From a bacterium (lineage in GTDB: Bacteria > Bacillota > Clostridia > Lachnospirales > Lachnospiraceae), in assembly GCA_030539165.1 (NCBI GenBank), contig JAUNSO010000002.1, positions 81,498 to 145,497 on the forward strand: a DNA stretch of 64,000 nucleotides. The letters run 5' to 3'. Positions 43,798-52,104 of this stretch are shown here, piece by piece. The notes beneath the pieces are model-generated. The model was not told where the DNA came from and did not search any database. It was given only the letters and a program-made list of their open reading frames with translations. The number at the start of each line of letters is the position of its first letter. The stretch's first letter is position 1. A program made the position numbers and the translations under genes.

Positions 43798-44910
43798 ATG
43801 GAGCGTAAGGAAATATTGGCGGTGATTCCGGCACGCAGCGGATCGAAGAGCGTGAAGGATAAGAATATCAGACTGATTGACGGGAAACCGATGCTGGCGT
43901 ATTCAATCGAGCATGCTAAGGCATCGAAGTATATAACGAGAACGATTGTCAGTACAGACAGCGAGAAGTATGCGGAGATAGCAAGAGAATATGGAGCAGA
44001 GGTTCCGTTCATGAGACCGGCAGAGTATGCTACAGATACAGCACTGGATTATGATGTGTTTTATCATGCTTTGACTTATCTTGAGCAAAATGAGGGATAT
44101 GTACCGGAGCTGGTGGTGCAGCTACGTCCAACCTACCCGACCCGTAATGTGGAGGATATCGACCGGATGATCGAGCAGATGCTGATGGACGAAACGATTG
44201 ATTCCATGAGGTGCATTGCTCCGGCGACTGAGATCGCCTATAAAATGTGGCACTGCGTTCCGTCACAGACCACAGCGCAGCCGATCGTCCAAACAGCAGG
44301 TCAGACCGCGGATGATGCTAGCGTATATGACACGAAGCTCCTGCCGGACTGTGCCTTGATCACGCCAATCATGCAGGATATCCCGGAATGCTACAACATG
44401 CCTCGGCAGCAGCTGCCTCAGATTTACTATCAGAATGCATGCATCGATGTAATTCGAACAAACGTCATCACGATACAGCATTCAATGTCTGGCAAGAAAA
44501 TTGTAGGCTATCAGATGAAAGAGAACTTCGACATAGATACGGAAGAGGAGTTTAAGCGGGCTGAAGAGTATCTGAAGATCAAAAATGGGAATAAACGATT
44601 TGTATTTGACATAGATGGAGTCATTGCCGGATTTCGGGCAGGACTGGATTATGATTCTGCGCCTCCTGTAGAGGAAATGGTGAGGATCATTAACCGTCTG
44701 TACGATCTTGGTAATCACATTGTTTTATTTACGGCGCGCGGATACGTGACCGGGATAGACTGGCGGCCGACGACGGAGGCACAGATGCAGCGGTGGGGCT
44801 TGAAATATCATGAGCTGATCTTCGGAAAGCCCAATGCGGACTACTACATAGATGATAAGATGCTGGATATGAAGTTCCTATATCATTATTTTGGAGATCA
44901 AACTGACTGA
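43798..44910 (+). CDS. CMP-nonulosonate synthetase (NeuA-like) fused to a HAD-like domain
   Basis: This 370-aa protein has residues 1-245 as a CMP-sugar synthetase: VIPARSGSKSVKDKNIRLID (CTP site), GKPMLAYSIEHAKASKYI, VSTDSEKYAEIAREYGAEV and VVQLRPTYPTRNVEDID. Residues about 262-370 form a compact HAD-type domain (FVFDIDGVIAGFRAG, IVLFTARGYVTGIDW, YYIDDKMLDMKFL), as in capsule-biosynthesis phosphatases. Fusion of the CMP-transfer and phosphatase-like steps fits nonulosonic-acid donor synthesis and pairs functionally with the NeuB-type enzyme at 12460. An insert of about 25 residues (near 165-190) is unusual. Confidence 0.85.
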   Translation: MERKEILAVIPARSGSKSVKDKNIRLIDGKPMLAYSIEHAKASKYITRTIVSTDSEKYAEIAREYGAEVPFMRPAEYATDTALDYDVFYHALTYLEQNEGYVPELVVQLRPTYPTRNVEDIDRMIEQMLMDETIDSMRCIAPATEIAYKMWHCVPSQTTAQPIVQTAGQTADDASVYDTKLLPDCALITPIMQDIPECYNMPRQQLPQIYYQNACIDVIRTNVITIQHSMSGKKIVGYQMKENFDIDTEEEFKRAEEYLKIKNGNKRFVFDIDGVIAGFRAGLDYDSAPPVEEMVRIINRLYDLGNHIVLFTARGYVTGIDWRPTTEAQMQRWGLKYHELIFGKPNADYYIDDKMLDMKFLYHYFGDQTD

Positions 44911-44955
44911 TCAGTGAAGTGGACTGATACAATACAAATAGAATAAGGACAGCAA

Positions 44956-46659
44956 ATGAACCCAAGTGCAGAATATGAAAAAAATATGATAACGATCCAT
45001 ACAGTCAACGAAATGATCGCATGCTTCCGGCAGCAGAACTACAATCGTGCCGAGCGGATGTTTCCGGACTGGTCCCGAAGCTTTTCTCAGACGATAGAGG
45101 CTCTGTTTACAAACAAAGACTATTTTAACCGGTGTGGAATGATCGTAGATGAACAGAGTATCATGGCCACCATGAAGGAAATCCTGCAGGCACAAGAGCA
45201 GAATGATTATATCCTGCTGGCAGATCTGCTGGAGCTGCAGCTGCTACCTTTTCTATCTTCTATTCAGGATGTCATCAGGCAGAATGAGGGAACGATGGTC
45301 AGAGAGGATTATCTGGAAACCAATCTGACAGCGCTATGCAATCAAGCTGCAATGGACGTTGCTGCCATCAATACACTCCGAACCATTTCCCGTGATACAG
45401 AGCATTACATCATCGAGGATACCGGTCAGGGCTGTCCGACGCTTCAATATATAACAGGCGGGCAGGGACGATATTTACACAGCAACAATGATCCCGTGGC
45501 AGAGGGTATGCTCTTGGCACAGGAGTATTATCATGAGAAGCAGGAGCATTATATTGTCTACGGACTGGGGCTGGCTTACCATATCGAGGCACTATCCAAA
45601 CTATGTGATGGTACTGCCCGTATTGACGTATTTGAGAGCGACATCCAGATCATTTATGCTGCCTTTACGTGCAGGAATCTGACAGCATCAATACAACGTG
45701 AAATCTATATCCATTGTGACCCGGATCTGACTGGGATGATGCAGGCGCTGCAGACGTATTCAGCAAACAGTCCTGCGTCAGGATTGATGATTCATGCACC
45801 ATCTATATATGGAATCCATAATGCAGATCTGCAAAAAAGTATGAGGGAATTGTTCGTACAGGAGAGCAGCATCCGAAATCAGGGCCCGGACATGTACAGA
45901 AACTTTAGAAGCAATGTAAGAGCGTGCAAACTATATGTTGATATACTAGAAAAAGAAATCAAAGGAAAGACGGTCTATCTGATTGCGGCTGGTCCTTCTC
46001 TGGATAAAAACATTTCATTATTAAAACAAAAACCTGAGAATGCTGTCATTATGGCTGTAGGTACGGCGTATCGTAAGCTGATGCAGCAGCAACGGATTCG
46101 CCCGGATTATGTTGTGTTTCTGGACGCAGCGCCGAGGATGTATGTGCAGGCAACGGGATTTGAGAATGAAGACATTCCTTATTTAATGGCATCCACAGCA
46201 TGCCGCAGGATAGCACTTGATTATCATGGCCCTGAGTATCTGATCTGTCAGGAGGGATATGCTGAGGCGGAGCAGTATGCGAGGGAGCATGATTACAGAA
46301 TCTATCAGAGTGGCGGATCAGTCAGTACCATTGCTATGGACGTAGCTCTGCAGCTGGGAGCAGCACGTATCATATGTCTGGGACTGGATCTGGCCTATAC
46401 CAGTGACAAAATGCATGCGACATGTGCCGGAAAATATGATATGATAAAAACTGAAGGACTGATGCAGGTCAGAGACTGGGACGGAAATATGGTTCAAACC
46501 TCGGCTGCACTGGATATGTATCGGAAATGGATCGAACAGCGAGTGGAAAGGGCACATAGAGAAATGCCGGATGTGGAGTTGATCAATGCTACAGAGGGCG
46601 GGGCCTATATCCAGGGTATGAGGCATATGAAGCTGTCTGATCTGTTAGACGCAATATAA
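44956..46659 (+). CDS. Second Maf-type flagellin glycosyltransferase (MptE-like/DUF115) with helical N-terminal domain
   Basis: This 567-aa protein has the DUF115 core: VYLIAAGPSLDKNISLLKQK at about residue 337, PDYVVFLDAAPRMY, YQSGGSVSTIAMDVALQLGA at about 449, and CLGLDLAYTSDKMHATC. Residues 1-110 form a helical region whose motifs (TVNEMI, EQSIM, LLELQLLPFLSSIQ) parallel those of the small protein encoded at 47917. Compared with the first Maf protein the core is conserved but the ends differ, so the two may serve different donors or sites. It lies 45 nt after the NeuA-like gene. Confidence 0.9.
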   Translation: MNPSAEYEKNMITIHTVNEMIACFRQQNYNRAERMFPDWSRSFSQTIEALFTNKDYFNRCGMIVDEQSIMATMKEILQAQEQNDYILLADLLELQLLPFLSSIQDVIRQNEGTMVREDYLETNLTALCNQAAMDVAAINTLRTISRDTEHYIIEDTGQGCPTLQYITGGQGRYLHSNNDPVAEGMLLAQEYYHEKQEHYIVYGLGLAYHIEALSKLCDGTARIDVFESDIQIIYAAFTCRNLTASIQREIYIHCDPDLTGMMQALQTYSANSPASGLMIHAPSIYGIHNADLQKSMRELFVQESSIRNQGPDMYRNFRSNVRACKLYVDILEKEIKGKTVYLIAAGPSLDKNISLLKQKPENAVIMAVGTAYRKLMQQQRIRPDYVVFLDAAPRMYVQATGFENEDIPYLMASTACRRIALDYHGPEYLICQEGYAEAEQYAREHDYRIYQSGGSVSTIAMDVALQLGAARIICLGLDLAYTSDKMHATCAGKYDMIKTEGLMQVRDWDGNMVQTSAALDMYRKWIEQRVERAHREMPDVELINATEGGAYIQGMRHMKLSDLLDAI

Positions 46660-46702
46660 TATAAAGAAAATAAACCATAGAACGAACAAGGGGAGAAAAG
46701 AA

Positions 46703-47842
46703 TTGAAACAGTATGATTATCTCATCGTAGGCGCAGGATTATTTGGATCTATATTTTCCTATGAAGCAAAGAAAGCGGGAAAAAAATGCCTTGTGATTGA
46801 TCGCAGGAACCATATCGGCGGTAACGTATATACAGAAGAGACAGAAGGAATCAATGTCCATAAGTATGGTGCACATATATTCCACACCAGTAATAAAGAA
46901 GTATGGGACTATATGAATTCTTTTGTAGAGTTCAACCGCTATACCAATTCTCCGGTTGCCAGGTACAAGGATGAGCTTTACAATCTACCTTTTAATATGA
47001 ATACGTTCCATGCATTGTGGGGTGTAAAGACACCGGACGAGGCAAAGGCAAAGATACAGGAGCAGATGCGGGAAGCACTGGAGCAGGCTACCGCAAATGC
47101 GGATGCAGACGGCAATCTGCCGGATCCGAAGAATCTGGAGGAACAGGCACTGCGTCTGATTGGTCGCGACATTTACGAGAAACTGATCAAGGGCTATACA
47201 GAGAAGCAGTGGGGTAAGCGTGCGACAGAATTGCCTTCCTTCATTATTAAACGTCTTCCGGTCAGGTTTACCTATGACAATAATTATTTTAATGATAAGT
47301 ATCAGGGCATTCCCAACGGCGGTTATACTGCGATCATTGAGAAAATGCTGGATGGTATAGAGGTGCAGACGAATACAGATTTCTTTGCTAAGCGTGCTGA
47401 GTATGAGCAGATGGCAGAAAAGATTGTATTTACCGGTATGCTGGACGAGTTTTATGGTTATCGATTTGGAGAACTGGAGTACCGCAGCCTGCGATTTGAA
47501 AGCGAAGTGCTGGATCTGGAGAATTATCAGGGAAATGCAGTTGTGAATTATACAGAGTATGAGGTTCCGTACACCAGAATCATAGAACACAAGCATTTTG
47601 AGTACGGTACTCAGTCGAAAACAGTCATTACTCGGGAGTATCCGGCAGCCTGGAAGAAGGGTGATGAGCCATATTACCCGATGAATGACGAAAAGAACAA
47701 TGCTTTGTTTGCAAAGTACCAGGAGCTTGCAAGTGCAGAGAAGAGCGTGATCTTTGGCGGCCGCCTTGGAGAGTTCAAGTATTATGACATGCATCAGGTC
47801 GTAGTGAGGGCACTGGAAGCTGTCAGAGCAGAGCTGTCATAA
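46703..47842 (+). CDS. glf: UDP-galactopyranose mutase
   Basis: This 379-aa flavoenzyme converts UDP-galactopyranose to UDP-galactofuranose. Motifs are the FAD site YLIVGAGLFGSIFSYEAKKA, RNHIGGNVYTEE, VHKYGAHIFHTSNKEVWDY, NLPFNMNTFHALWG, KGYTEKQWGKRATELP and the C-terminal FGGRLGEFKYYDMHQVV. The start is TTG after AAGGGGAGAAAAG. It implies galactofuranose in the surface or flagellar glycan; the GT2 enzyme at 20844 is a possible user. The stop codon overlaps a flagellar-type promoter for the next gene. Confidence 0.96.
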   Translation: MKQYDYLIVGAGLFGSIFSYEAKKAGKKCLVIDRRNHIGGNVYTEETEGINVHKYGAHIFHTSNKEVWDYMNSFVEFNRYTNSPVARYKDELYNLPFNMNTFHALWGVKTPDEAKAKIQEQMREALEQATANADADGNLPDPKNLEEQALRLIGRDIYEKLIKGYTEKQWGKRATELPSFIIKRLPVRFTYDNNYFNDKYQGIPNGGYTAIIEKMLDGIEVQTNTDFFAKRAEYEQMAEKIVFTGMLDEFYGYRFGELEYRSLRFESEVLDLENYQGNAVVNYTEYEVPYTRIIEHKHFEYGTQSKTVITREYPAAWKKGDEPYYPMNDEKNNALFAKYQELASAEKSVIFGGRLGEFKYYDMHQVVVRALEAVRAELS

Positions 47843-47867
47843 AGTTTTTGGAGAGTTATGCCGATAT
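47840..47867 (+). promoter_or_regulatory. Sigma-28-type promoter overlapping the glf stop
   Basis: TAAAGTTT, a 12-nt spacer and GCCGATAT. Both elements are near-exact, and the first base of the stop codon begins the -35 element. It drives the small helical gene at 47917. Confidence 0.75.
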
Positions 47868-47916
47868 ATAATGAAATGATGCAGGAACGGCTTTGGATGG
47901 CAAGGAGGACAATCAA

Positions 47917-48300
47917 TTGGACAATGGTGTAATGATCACGGAAGATGTAAGAACACAGCAGGTAGAGGCTCTTCAGACCGTCAACGAGTATATCGGAAAA
48001 CTGATACCGAGTATGGAGACAGTAGCCGGTGAACTGAGCGGAGATAAGCAGGAGGATACAGACGCCTATCTGCAGCAGATTATAGATGGACTAAACTGGG
48101 TGATTGAGGTGTTTAACGGAACGATGTCCTTGATTAATGAGGAGCGTGTCATCATGGATAAGGATGAAATCAACCGTGAGGTCGTTCAGCTGAGTGAGGC
48201 CTTAATTGATAAGAATGATGCGAGAGTGGCTACGGTTTTGGAAAGCGGCATCCTTCCATTTTTAAAACAATTCCAGACAATATCAGCAATGTATCAATAA
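47917..48300 (+). CDS. Small helical protein resembling the Maf N-terminal domain
   Basis: This 127-aa acidic helical protein has no known catalytic motif. Elements TVNEYIGKLIPSM, NEERVIMDKDEI and TVLESGILPFLKQFQTI line up in order with the N-terminal region of the Maf protein at 44956 (TVNEMI, DEQSIM, LLELQLLPFLSSIQ). The start is taken as TTG, 8 nt after AAGGAGG; an ATG five codons later and a TTG eight codons earlier are alternatives. It has its own flagellar-type promoter, so it is likely made with flagellin and may act as a chaperone or adaptor for glycosylation. Confidence 0.7.
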   Translation: MDNGVMITEDVRTQQVEALQTVNEYIGKLIPSMETVAGELSGDKQEDTDAYLQQIIDGLNWVIEVFNGTMSLINEERVIMDKDEINREVVQLSEALIDKNDARVATVLESGILPFLKQFQTISAMYQ

Positions 48301-48310
48301 ATAATCAATC

Positions 48311-48350
48311 AAAAAAGCCTTGAGACTCAACTGGAGTTTCAAGGCTTTTT
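48311..48350. terminator. Bidirectional intrinsic terminator
   Basis: An extended stem (AAAAAGCCTTGAGACTC pairing GAGTTTCAAGGCTTTTT, one G-U) around a 5-nt loop carries A and T runs on both sides. It separates the convergent helical-protein and FliD-like genes. Confidence 0.92.
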
Positions 48351-49653
48351 AACAGTAACTGTTGAACAACATGCCGCTGTAGTTGCTCGTGACGTATGGA
48401 TTGGCTAATGACCACCCGGGATTTTTATACGCCACAATCGTTTTTTCTGCATAATGCATCGGGTTCAGAGAAACTTGGTTTGCCTTGCCCAGTACAGAAC
48501 CGGCGAAGCTCTTGATGGTGCTGAAACGTTCCAACGCATCATCCTCCTGTGCAGTCTGTTGGAGTAGGCTCTTATCCAGACTGATCGTACCGTTATCCTG
48601 TACAGTGAGTCCGATCGAGTCCAGATTGTTCTTATAATTCAGTGAGATATTGCTCATGTCATTGATCAGTCTGCCTGTATGGGGATGCGCATCCACATAT
48701 TCAGAGGCTTTCTGCAGAAATGAGTTATATCCCTGTATCAGATGACTGATATTTTCTGTAAAGGATTCCACATCTGTTTTTAGTCCGATGGTTGCAGGAA
48801 TTCCGGGTTCACTGACGCCATTCAGTGACAGGCGGAATGTTTTTTCAATCGTAAATTCATTGGCGTAGGTGCTTCTTTCTTCACCGTTTAGCAGAAATCT
48901 GGCATTTTCGGCATTCTGACTGATTTGATTCAGTCCAAAGTAATCTACAGTACCGGACATCTTGCTCGTGTGGTGATCGGATACGACAAACAACTCACTC
49001 TGCTGATCTGAAATACCGGTATCTGATGATTTGAGGCGGAGTGCTGTGTTGCCTTCACCATTTTCGACTCTTTCTGCTTCTACGCCGATATTGGACTTAT
49101 TGATCAGTCGCGCGAGCTTATCTTGAATATCCTGATTGGTATCACCTTGATTGACATTGAACTGGAATTCGTAATCCAGATCACGGACGTGGATATCAAA
49201 GGAATAGGTATCCGGATCCAGCCCCATTTCGCCTGCGGGCAGATACTTGCCTTCATTGATCTGGTTCTTGGCCAGTGACTGTACCTCTATCTCGAGAGAT
49301 GGAAATTCGTCATCTTCACTTACGTTTCCTATATAAGAAGCGGTTACGACACCTTCATCACTGGAGGAGACAGCCTTCTTATTGAGCAGCTGGTTTTCAT
49401 CTCCGCCGGAAAGAGAGGAAATCACGTTTTTCAGATCACGTGCATTTTCCTTCATGCCCACAGCAAATTCACCGATGTCGGCATCAGCCTTGATCAGATA
49501 CAGAGGGGATTCTTTATTTAATTTGACAATGGAATTATATACACTGCGCAGTTCGCTCTTTTTATGGGTATCATACTGGGATGAAGTACCCTTTGGCGCG
49601 AATGTAGTCAGATAATGATTATAGACTGTATTAAGAGCTGCTATATTGGCCAT
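48349..49653 (-). CDS. Divergent second FliD-like flagellar capping/hook-associated protein
   Basis: This 434-aa protein is transcribed opposite to everything around it. The FliD-like logic is a central beta-rich part with SLEIEVQSLAKNQINEGKYL and FDIHVRDLDYEFQFNVNQGD, then VESFTENISHLIQGYNSFLQ and a C-terminal SLNYKNNLDSIGLTVQDNG segment of the FliD_C type. It lacks the SGLDTDSIV signature of true FliD at the N-terminus and the final coiled coil, ending instead in GMLFNSYC. The start is the ATG behind AAAGGAGGGG. It may be an alternative cap or a secreted filament-associated protein. Confidence 0.7.
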   Translation of the reverse strand: MANIAALNTVYNHYLTTFAPKGTSSQYDTHKKSELRSVYNSIVKLNKESPLYLIKADADIGEFAVGMKENARDLKNVISSLSGGDENQLLNKKAVSSSDEGVVTASYIGNVSEDDEFPSLEIEVQSLAKNQINEGKYLPAGEMGLDPDTYSFDIHVRDLDYEFQFNVNQGDTNQDIQDKLARLINKSNIGVEAERVENGEGNTALRLKSSDTGISDQQSELFVVSDHHTSKMSGTVDYFGLNQISQNAENARFLLNGEERSTYANEFTIEKTFRLSLNGVSEPGIPATIGLKTDVESFTENISHLIQGYNSFLQKASEYVDAHPHTGRLINDMSNISLNYKNNLDSIGLTVQDNGTISLDKSLLQQTAQEDDALERFSTIKSFAGSVLGKANQVSLNPMHYAEKTIVAYKNPGWSLANPYVTSNYSGMLFNSYC

Positions 49654-49811
49654 GTCTGCCCCTCCTTTCATCCATGAAATGTACCGCGTCCTTACGGTGC
49701 TGGGCATAAAAACCTACTTTTATATAGTTATCATACTCTAAAATACGTAAATTTGCAACCCTTACAGCTGATTTTACTGCAAAAAATCAACATTTTTATG
49801 CAAAATTTAAG

Positions 49812-49840
49812 TTGACGCGAACGATTGACTATGGTATAGT
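49812..49840 (+). promoter_or_regulatory. Sigma-A promoter of rpmG-secE-nusG
   Basis: TTGACG, a 17-nt spacer and TATAGT, 72 nt before rpmG. The rest of the 258-nt divergent gap shows nothing else certain. Confidence 0.85.
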
Positions 49841-49911
49841 AATCAAGCGAGATGAGAGAAAGGTCTCTTTTTTTTGCTCAAAATTACATTACCCGCGCGG
49901 AGGTGGATATT

Positions 49912-50061
49912 ATGCGTACAAGAATCACACTTGCATGTACAGAATGCAAAAATCGTAACTATGATACGACTAAGGATAAGAAAACTCATCCTGACAGAAT
50001 GGAAACAAAGAAGTATTGCAGATTCTGCAAGACACACACATTGCACAAAGAAACCAAATAA
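49912..50061 (+). CDS. rpmG: 50S ribosomal protein L33
   Basis: This 49-aa zinc-type L33 has two Cys pairs (CTEC and CRFC) and the sequence [20 protein letters not shown]. The start is the ATG with GGAGGTG upstream; the frame is open for another 20 codons, but those do not match the family. It heads the classic rpmG-secE-nusG operon of Firmicutes. Confidence 0.98.
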   Translation: MRTRITLACTECKNRNYDTTKDKKTHPDRMETKKYCRFCKTHTLHKETK

Positions 50062-50103
50062 ATTGACTTGTGACAAGCGGTATGTGCCGGGAAAGGTGAC
50101 GAT

Positions 50104-50322
50104 ATGAGCGATATTGTTAGCAAGAGCGCTTCAGATACAGCGTCTAAGAAAAGTTGGTTTAAAGGCTTAAAGTCCGAATTTAAGAAAATCATGTGGGAAG
50201 ACAGAAAGACCATTACAAAGCAGACAACGGCAGTTGTGGTTATCTCTCTGATACTTGGTTTGGTGATTACAGTGATTGATACCATTCTTCAGTTTGGCAT
50301 CGATTTTATCGTGAAATTATAA
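50104..50322 (+). CDS. secE: Preprotein translocase subunit SecE
   Basis: This 72-aa single-span protein of the Sec translocon has the basic amphipathic segment WFKGLKSEFKKIMWEDRKTI followed by the membrane helix VVVISLILGLVITVID, as in short Gram-positive SecE. It lies between rpmG and nusG in the standard position. Confidence 0.97.
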   Translation: MSDIVSKSASDTASKKSWFKGLKSEFKKIMWEDRKTITKQTTAVVVISLILGLVITVIDTILQFGIDFIVKL

Positions 50323-50349
50323 ACTGTAGAAATAAGTGAGGATGATTTT

Positions 50350-50868
50350 ATGGCAGAAGCAAACTGGTATGTGGTACATACCTATTCAGGCTATGAGAAT
50401 AAAGTAAAAGCCAATATAGAGAAGACCATAGAGAACAGACATCTTGAAGAGGAGATCATGGAAGTACGTGTTCCTATGCAGGATGTAGTGGAATTAAAGA
50501 ACGGTGCCAGAAAATCTGTTCAGAAAAAGATGTTTCCGGGATATGTTCTGGTCAATATGGTCATGAATGATGATACATGGTATGTAGTCAGAAATACGAG
50601 AGGCGTCACAGGTTTCGTAGGCCCGGGAAGTAAACCGGTACCGCTTACGGATGCAGAGATGAAGCCGCTTGGTATCAAGACTGAGAATGTGTATATCAAC
50701 TTCAAGGAAGGCGATACAGTATCTGTGATCGCCGGTGTTTGGAAGGATACGATCGGAGTTGTTCAGAGAATGGATATGGGCAAGCAGACGGCTACCATCA
50801 ATGTCGAGCTCTTTGGACGTGAGACACCGGTTGAGATTGGTTTCGATGAGATCAATCGTATGAATTAG
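50350..50868 (+). CDS. nusG: Transcription antitermination/termination factor NusG
   Basis: This 172-aa protein has an NGN domain (WYVVHTYSGYENKVKANIEK, KMFPGYVLVNMVMND, WYVVRNTRGVTGFVGPG) and a C-terminal KOW domain (FKEGDTVSVIAGVWKDTIGV). It binds RNA polymerase and modulates pausing and Rho action. It is of normal length and 27 nt after secE. Confidence 0.98.
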   Translation: MAEANWYVVHTYSGYENKVKANIEKTIENRHLEEEIMEVRVPMQDVVELKNGARKSVQKKMFPGYVLVNMVMNDDTWYVVRNTRGVTGFVGPGSKPVPLTDAEMKPLGIKTENVYINFKEGDTVSVIAGVWKDTIGVVQRMDMGKQTATINVELFGRETPVEIGFDEINRMN

Positions 50869-50900
50869 GTTAAAGCAGACTTTGGTCTGATTTAATATGA

Positions 50901-50946
50901 GTCCGGAAATGTATCGGACAGTGGGAGGGAAATGGTTCCCGCCACT
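50901..50946 (+). promoter_or_regulatory. Two tandem hairpins in the rplK leader
   Basis: GTCCG/CGGAC (50901-50919) is followed directly by a longer stem built from AGTGG...GGGAA and TTCCC...CCACT (50920-50946). The latter has no strong T-run. The position just before rplK suggests an L1/L11-type autoregulatory or attenuator leader; the exact class is not established by eye. Confidence 0.5.
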
Positions 50947-50973
50947 ACCACATTTTATTTAGGAGGTGCCGTT

Positions 50974-51399
50974 ATGGCAAAGAAAGTAGAAGGATATATT
51001 AAGCTGCAGATCCCTGCTGGCAAAGCAACACCGGCTCCACCGGTTGGTCCTGCACTGGGACAGCATGGTGTGAACATTGTGGATTTCACAAAGCAGTTTA
51101 ATGCAAGAACAGCAGATAAGGGTGACGTAATCATCCCTGTTGTTATCACAGTTTATGCAGACAGAAGTTTCAGTTTCGTAACAAAGACTCCGCCCGCAGC
51201 TGTATTAATCAAAAAGGCTTGCAACATCAAATCAGGTTCAGGCGTACCGAACAAGACTAAGGTAGCTACATTATCCAAAGACAAGCTTCGTGAGATCGCA
51301 GAGACGAAGATGCCGGATCTGAATGCAGCAAGTATTGAAACAGCAATGAGCATGATCGCAGGAACAGCCCGCAGCATGGGCGTTACTGTAGAAGAATAA
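50974..51399 (+). CDS. rplK: 50S ribosomal protein L11
   Basis: This 141-aa protein begins [20 protein letters not shown] and contains [20 protein letters not shown] and the C-terminal rRNA-binding domain ([11 protein letters not shown] end). The start is the ATG behind TAGGAGGTG; an open extension of 14 codons upstream is not part of the family. rplA follows after 13 nt. Confidence 0.98.
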   Translation: MAKKVEGYIKLQIPAGKATPAPPVGPALGQHGVNIVDFTKQFNARTADKGDVIIPVVITVYADRSFSFVTKTPPAAVLIKKACNIKSGSGVPNKTKVATLSKDKLREIAETKMPDLNAASIETAMSMIAGTARSMGVTVEE

Positions 51400-51412
51400 G
51401 GGGGTAGTCGCG

Positions 51413-52102
51413 ATGAAACATGGTAAGAAATATAGTGAGGCTGCTAAATTAATTGATCGTGCTACACAGTATGAACCTGCAGAAGCGATTGCATTGGTTA
51501 AGAAGTCAGCTACAGCAAAGTTTGATGAAACAGTAGAGTTACACATAAGAACAGGCTGCGATGGAAGACATGCAGAGCAGCAGATCCGTGGAGCAGTTGT
51601 ATTACCTCACGGTACAGGTCGTGTTACCAGAGTCCTTGTATTTGCAAAGGGCGATAAGGTAGCTGAGGCAGAGGCAGCAGGAGCAGATTTCGTCGGAGGA
51701 GATGAGCTCATTCCGAAGATTCAGAATGAAGGCTGGCTGGATTTTGACGTAGTAGTTGCTACACCTGATATGATGGGCGTTGTAGGACGTCTTGGTAAGG
51801 TGCTCGGACCTAAGGGTCTGATGCCAAACCCGAAGGCAGGTACAGTTACAATGGATGTTACCAAGGCTGTTAATGATATTAAAGCCGGTAAGATCGAGTA
51901 CAGACTGGATAAGACCAACATCATCCATGTACCGCTTGGAAAGGCTTCTTTCTCAGAAGAGAAGCTGACTGACAACTTCAATACATTGATGGAAGCTATT
52001 GTAAAGGCTAAACCAAGCACATTAAAGGGTCAGTACCTGAGAAGCATTTCTCTGGCAACCACGATGGGTCCTGGAGTGAAAATTTCAACAGCAAAATACT
52101 AA
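51413..52102 (+). CDS. rplA: 50S ribosomal protein L1
   Basis: This 229-aa protein has the L1 signature [20 protein letters not shown] and begins [16 protein letters not shown]1 can repress its own operon by binding the leader. Unusually, the next gene in line, starting 2 nt after the stop, is a lipoprotein and not rplJ. Confidence 0.98.
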   Translation: MKHGKKYSEAAKLIDRATQYEPAEAIALVKKSATAKFDETVELHIRTGCDGRHAEQQIRGAVVLPHGTGRVTRVLVFAKGDKVAEAEAAGADFVGGDELIPKIQNEGWLDFDVVVATPDMMGVVGRLGKVLGPKGLMPNPKAGTVTMDVTKAVNDIKAGKIEYRLDKTNIIHVPLGKASFSEEKLTDNFNTLMEAIVKAKPSTLKGQYLRSISLATTMGPGVKISTAKY

Positions 52103-52104
52103 AA

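Noticed and set aside
46985..47794. A 269-aa open frame on the minus strand opposite glf
   Set aside because: It is antisense to a clear UDP-galactopyranose mutase; the composition (runs of Leu/Ile/Cys) and absence of motifs mark it as a shadow frame.
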